A DNA stretch of 15,339 nucleotides from positions 1 through 15,339 of the forward strand of contig CADCUW010000322.1 in assembly GCA_902805985.1 (NCBI GenBank), given 5' to 3'. The translations under genes were made by a program, and so were the position numbers. This DNA is from an uncultured Rubrobacteraceae bacterium (GTDB taxonomy: Bacteria > Actinomycetota > Rubrobacteria > Rubrobacterales > Rubrobacteraceae). A model generated the notes under the pieces. It worked only from the letters and a program-made list of their open reading frames with translations, had not been told where the DNA came from and did no database searches. Positions within the stretch are counted from its first letter, which is position 1. Each line of letters opens with the position of its first letter. This document shows positions 13,883-15,339 of the stretch, in pieces.

Positions 13883-14167
13883 ATCTACGTCTCCTACGTC
13901 GTCCTGCGCGAGCCGGAGGACCCGGGAGGCGACCCCAAGGTGGGGATAATCCACCAGGAGGAGCACGACACCCCCTATGAGGCGGGCAAGGCCTTCGGGC
14001 GGATGCGCGCGCTCGCGCCCGAGCGGAAGAAGGAGCGCCCGCCCAGCGAAGCTGAGGCCGACCCCATAGAGCGCCTCGCTTGGGAGCAGGACGTCGAGAG
14101 GGCGAGGATGGACCTGGTGAGGATGCGGGTGGCCATCGAGAACAATCCCGAGATGACTGCCGAGTAG
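13883..14167 (+). CDS. Small charged protein of unknown function, start unresolved, possibly interrupted
   Basis: From ~13883 (IYVSYVVLREPEDPGG) to TAG 14165-14167 the frame has strong G/C third-position bias, so ~94 residues are coding. The first ~30 residues look like two strands (YVSYVVL, KVGIIHQ). Residues ~35-50 look like a helix (YEAGKAFGRMRAL), and the C-terminal third is a charged helix (IERLAWEQDVERARMDLVRMRVAIENN). No ATG, GTG or TTG is in frame near 13883. Two GTG codons at 13867 and 13870, behind no clear Shine-Dalgarno sequence, are one frame off; one base fewer in the GGGGG run at 13872-13876 would bring them into frame. After the TAG the same frame continues IIRAGLDRPPEERPQIFAT with good codon bias, so the amber may interrupt a longer protein. 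No family recognised. Confidence 0.55.
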   Translation: MYVSYVVLREPEDPGGDPKVGIIHQEEHDTPYEAGKAFGRMRALAPERKKERPPSEAEADPIERLAWEQDVERARMDLVRMRVAIENNPEMTAE

Positions 14168-14499
14168 ATCATCCGCGCCGGGCTCGACCGGCCGCCCGAG
14201 GAGCGCCCCCAGATCTTCGCGACCGTCTTTTGGGCGTTCCCCCGCAAGCGGGGTCGGGCTCTCGTGCTCCGGCTTCGCCTGCGCCACCGAGCCGCTTCGC
14301 GTCTCGGCCCTTCGGGCTTCGATCCCTAACGCGGGCGGTGGCGACCGCTGATCGACCGGCCGAGCCGGCCGATATTAACGCTATTCATCCACGTCCTTGC
14401 GGCGTTGCGGGCGGAGAGCCCTCGGGTGGTGTGGGGTCTCCGACCCCCCAGGCCCCCCGGCGATCTTGCGTCCGCTGTCGCGATGGGCGCGGCGGTCTA

Positions 14500-14519
14500 C
14501 CCGGTCCTCAGGGACCGGG
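14500..14519 (+). repeat. Perfect 8-bp hairpin with TCAG loop
   Basis: CCCGGTCC and GGACCGGG around a TCAG tetraloop form the strongest single stem of the 14.2-14.8 kb region. No T-tract follows directly, so a terminator role is doubtful. Confidence 0.5.
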
Positions 14520-14755
14520 CCGGCTACGCCAGGGCTTCGCCTCTACGACCACCGGTGGGCGCCGTCCTACGCGCGGGCCTTCGGCCCATCCCCGGGGGCA
14601 CGCCGCTTTTTTCTCTCTCAATTGGCTTTAATTTTCGGTTGTGTTGGACCCGGACTCCCGCCGGCGAAGTGCGCGTAAAGGCTCTCCGCCGGTCCCGGAC
14701 GTCGAACTTTTCTTCACGCCAGGAGACCTGGCTAAAAACTTCTCCTCCGATGAGA

Positions 14756-14775
14756 TCGGGCGGCAAGCCGCCCGA
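14756..14775. repeat. Perfect inverted repeat, 9-bp arms
   Basis: TCGGGCGGC and GCCGCCCGA meet at an AA centre. As DNA it is a near-continuous palindrome suited to a dimeric DNA-binding protein; as RNA it is a very stable stem. It lies 134 nt before the start of the gene at 14910. Confidence 0.5.
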
Positions 14776-14835
14776 CTGATAGATAGGGGCCCGCTCCGGC
14801 CTTGACGCAACCGTTCGTTCTAAGGCCGCGTTGTG

Positions 14836-14886
14836 TTCTTCGAAGAATTAAAGCCTTTGAAATTGAGAGATCACGGTGTTCTCTCA
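14836..14886 (+). promoter_or_regulatory. Probable operator/promoter region of the gene at 14910
   Basis: An AT-richer segment holds a perfect 12-bp palindrome TTCTTCGAAGAA (14836-14847) and an inverted repeat TGAGAGA / TCTCTCA (14864-14870, 14880-14886) with a 9-nt spacer. Both are in the 75 nt before the start codon. Such symmetric sites suit a dimeric regulator, perhaps the winged-helix product of the gene itself. No clean -35/-10 pair is visible. Confidence 0.45.
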
Positions 14887-14909
14887 CGGACAGGGAAGGA
14901 GTCGTTGGC

Positions 14910-15339
14910 ATGACGACCCAGAGGATGCAGGAGCGGGTGGTGGAGGAGCTGGCGGGCCGGATCGCGGGGTTCCTCACGGAGCGTAACGGCGCCGTGGAGG
15001 AATCGGCGCTGGTGGGCCGCTTCCGGGGCTTCGGTCGCATCAGGACGCTGGCGCTCCGGTGGCTGGCCGAGCGCGGCCACGTCCGACGGACGCGCAACGC
15101 CTGTGGCACCACGGTCATCGCCTACACGGTCACGCCCGAGCCCGTCGTCCGGGCCGCCGCGGGGCTCCACGAGGTCCGCGAGGCCGCCCTGGAGGCCGAG
15201 CGGCGCGAGAGGCTGAAGCCGACCGCCGAGGAGTACGGGACCGACACCGAGGCCTACCGCTTCTACACGGACCTCCTGGCCGGGGGCCGGATCTCCGCCG
15301 AGGACCTGCCCTTCAAGCTCCCCGCGCAGCGGGACGAGT
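14910..15339 (+). CDS. Winged-helix-like DNA-binding protein (partial, runs off the right edge)
   Basis: GGGAAGGAG (14893-14901) sits 8 nt before ATG 14910, and the frame is open to the window edge, giving 143 residues. The N-terminal ~75 residues look like a winged helix: helix 8-24 (ERVVEELAGRIAGFLTE), a short turn, helices around ESALVGRF and IRTLALRWLAERGHV, then a basic wing (RRTRNACGTTVIAYTV). A charged helix follows (HEVREAALEAERRERL, ~88-103), then EEYGTDTEAYRFYTDLLAGG. Third positions are almost all G or C. I recognise no family by name. The symmetric sites upstream suggest an autoregulated transcription factor or a replication/partition initiator; the missing C-terminus prevents a firmer call. 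Confidence 0.72.
   Translation, partial: MTTQRMQERVVEELAGRIAGFLTERNGAVEESALVGRFRGFGRIRTLALRWLAERGHVRRTRNACGTTVIAYTVTPEPVVRAAAGLHEVREAALEAERRERLKPTAEEYGTDTEAYRFYTDLLAGGRISAEDLPFKLPAQRDE

Larger units (their letters stand above)
14168..14909. other. Hairpin-rich non-coding region
   Basis: After ~70 nt of coding-like sequence in the frame of the preceding gene, no credible gene is visible. Inverted repeats are dense: 14240-14253 (CCCCGC-AA-GCGGGG), 14351-14373 (10-bp arms, one mismatch), 14433-14447 (GGGGTC-TCC-GACCCC), 14500-14519 (CCCGGTCC-TCAG-GGACCGGG), 14575-14587 (GGGCC-TTC-GGCCC), 14718-14732 (GCCAGG-AGA-CCTGGC) and 14756-14775 (9-bp arms, AA centre). A T6 run follows at 14607-14612. GGCTTCGCCT motifs are at 14271 and 14533. 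AT content rises after ~14600. Candidates are a transfer or single-strand origin, a structured RNA or a control region for the gene at 14910. Confidence 0.5.

Noticed and set aside
14405..14779. 124-aa open frame in the hairpin-rich region
   Set aside because: Codon use is flat, it crosses several strong hairpins and has no Shine-Dalgarno sequence.
14690..14780. Possible tRNA (GTCGAAC-like T-loop and short stems)
   Set aside because: Stems do not assemble into a cloverleaf, and no acceptor or anticodon arms can be placed.
1..15339. CRISPR array, insertion sequence or integrase attachment site
   Set aside because: No regularly spaced identical repeats, no transposase or integrase frame, and no tRNA-derived direct repeat was seen.

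Overview
The window is very GC-rich, strongly G/C-biased at third codon positions, and uses AGG (Arg) and ATA (Ile) more than most high-GC bacteria do. With Gram-positive surface features (an LPXTG anchor, a PrgK/CwlT-type wall hydrolase), this points to an actinobacterium. Rubrobacter or a relative is my best guess, from codon style rather than any search. Every supportable gene is on the + strand. The content looks like a conjugative plasmid or integrative conjugative element, seen between its transfer and replication modules. No relaxase, VirB4 or VirD4 ATPase, integrase or partition gene lies inside the window.

Layout. 1-329: Gly-rich C-terminus of a gene entering from the left. 457-8053: a tight run of probable transfer and cell-envelope genes. 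These are an LPXTG-anchored nuclease of the thermonuclease family, a multi-domain wall hydrolase (lytic transglycosylase, matrixin-like metalloprotease, degenerate M23, NlpC/P60), a small membrane protein, a TcpC/VirB8-like bitopic protein, a VirB2-like small membrane protein, a VirB6/TrbL-like polytopic protein with an ectodomain of paired-cysteine repeats, a 54-aa membrane protein and a DUF4878-like lipoprotein. 8055-10010: a zinc-finger/TOPRIM primase-like protein with two C-terminal membrane helices. 10069-10941: a Replic_Relax family protein with a PD-(D/E)xK-like core.

10942-12042 is 1.1 kb without a credible gene. It starts with six CCTCCRAW-type direct repeats in two helically phased triplets. 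A tract of extreme G/C asymmetry and G-runs follows, then a zone of short inverted repeats. It is the best candidate for an origin or regulatory locus.

12043-12723 is a DUF4417 protein. 13016-13525 is single-stranded DNA-binding protein with an unusual C-terminal extension, followed by the best intrinsic terminator in the window. 13883-14167 is a small charged protein with an unresolved start and perhaps an in-frame amber stop. 14168-14909 is non-coding and rich in hairpins. A winged-helix-like gene starts at 14910 behind an inverted repeat and runs off the right edge.

How it may work together (inference): the wall hydrolase opens peptidoglycan for a Gram-positive type IV channel built with the VirB2-, VirB6- and VirB8-like proteins. 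The TOPRIM protein, Replic_Relax protein and SSB handle single-stranded DNA during transfer or replication. The membrane helices on the TOPRIM protein would place that step at the channel.
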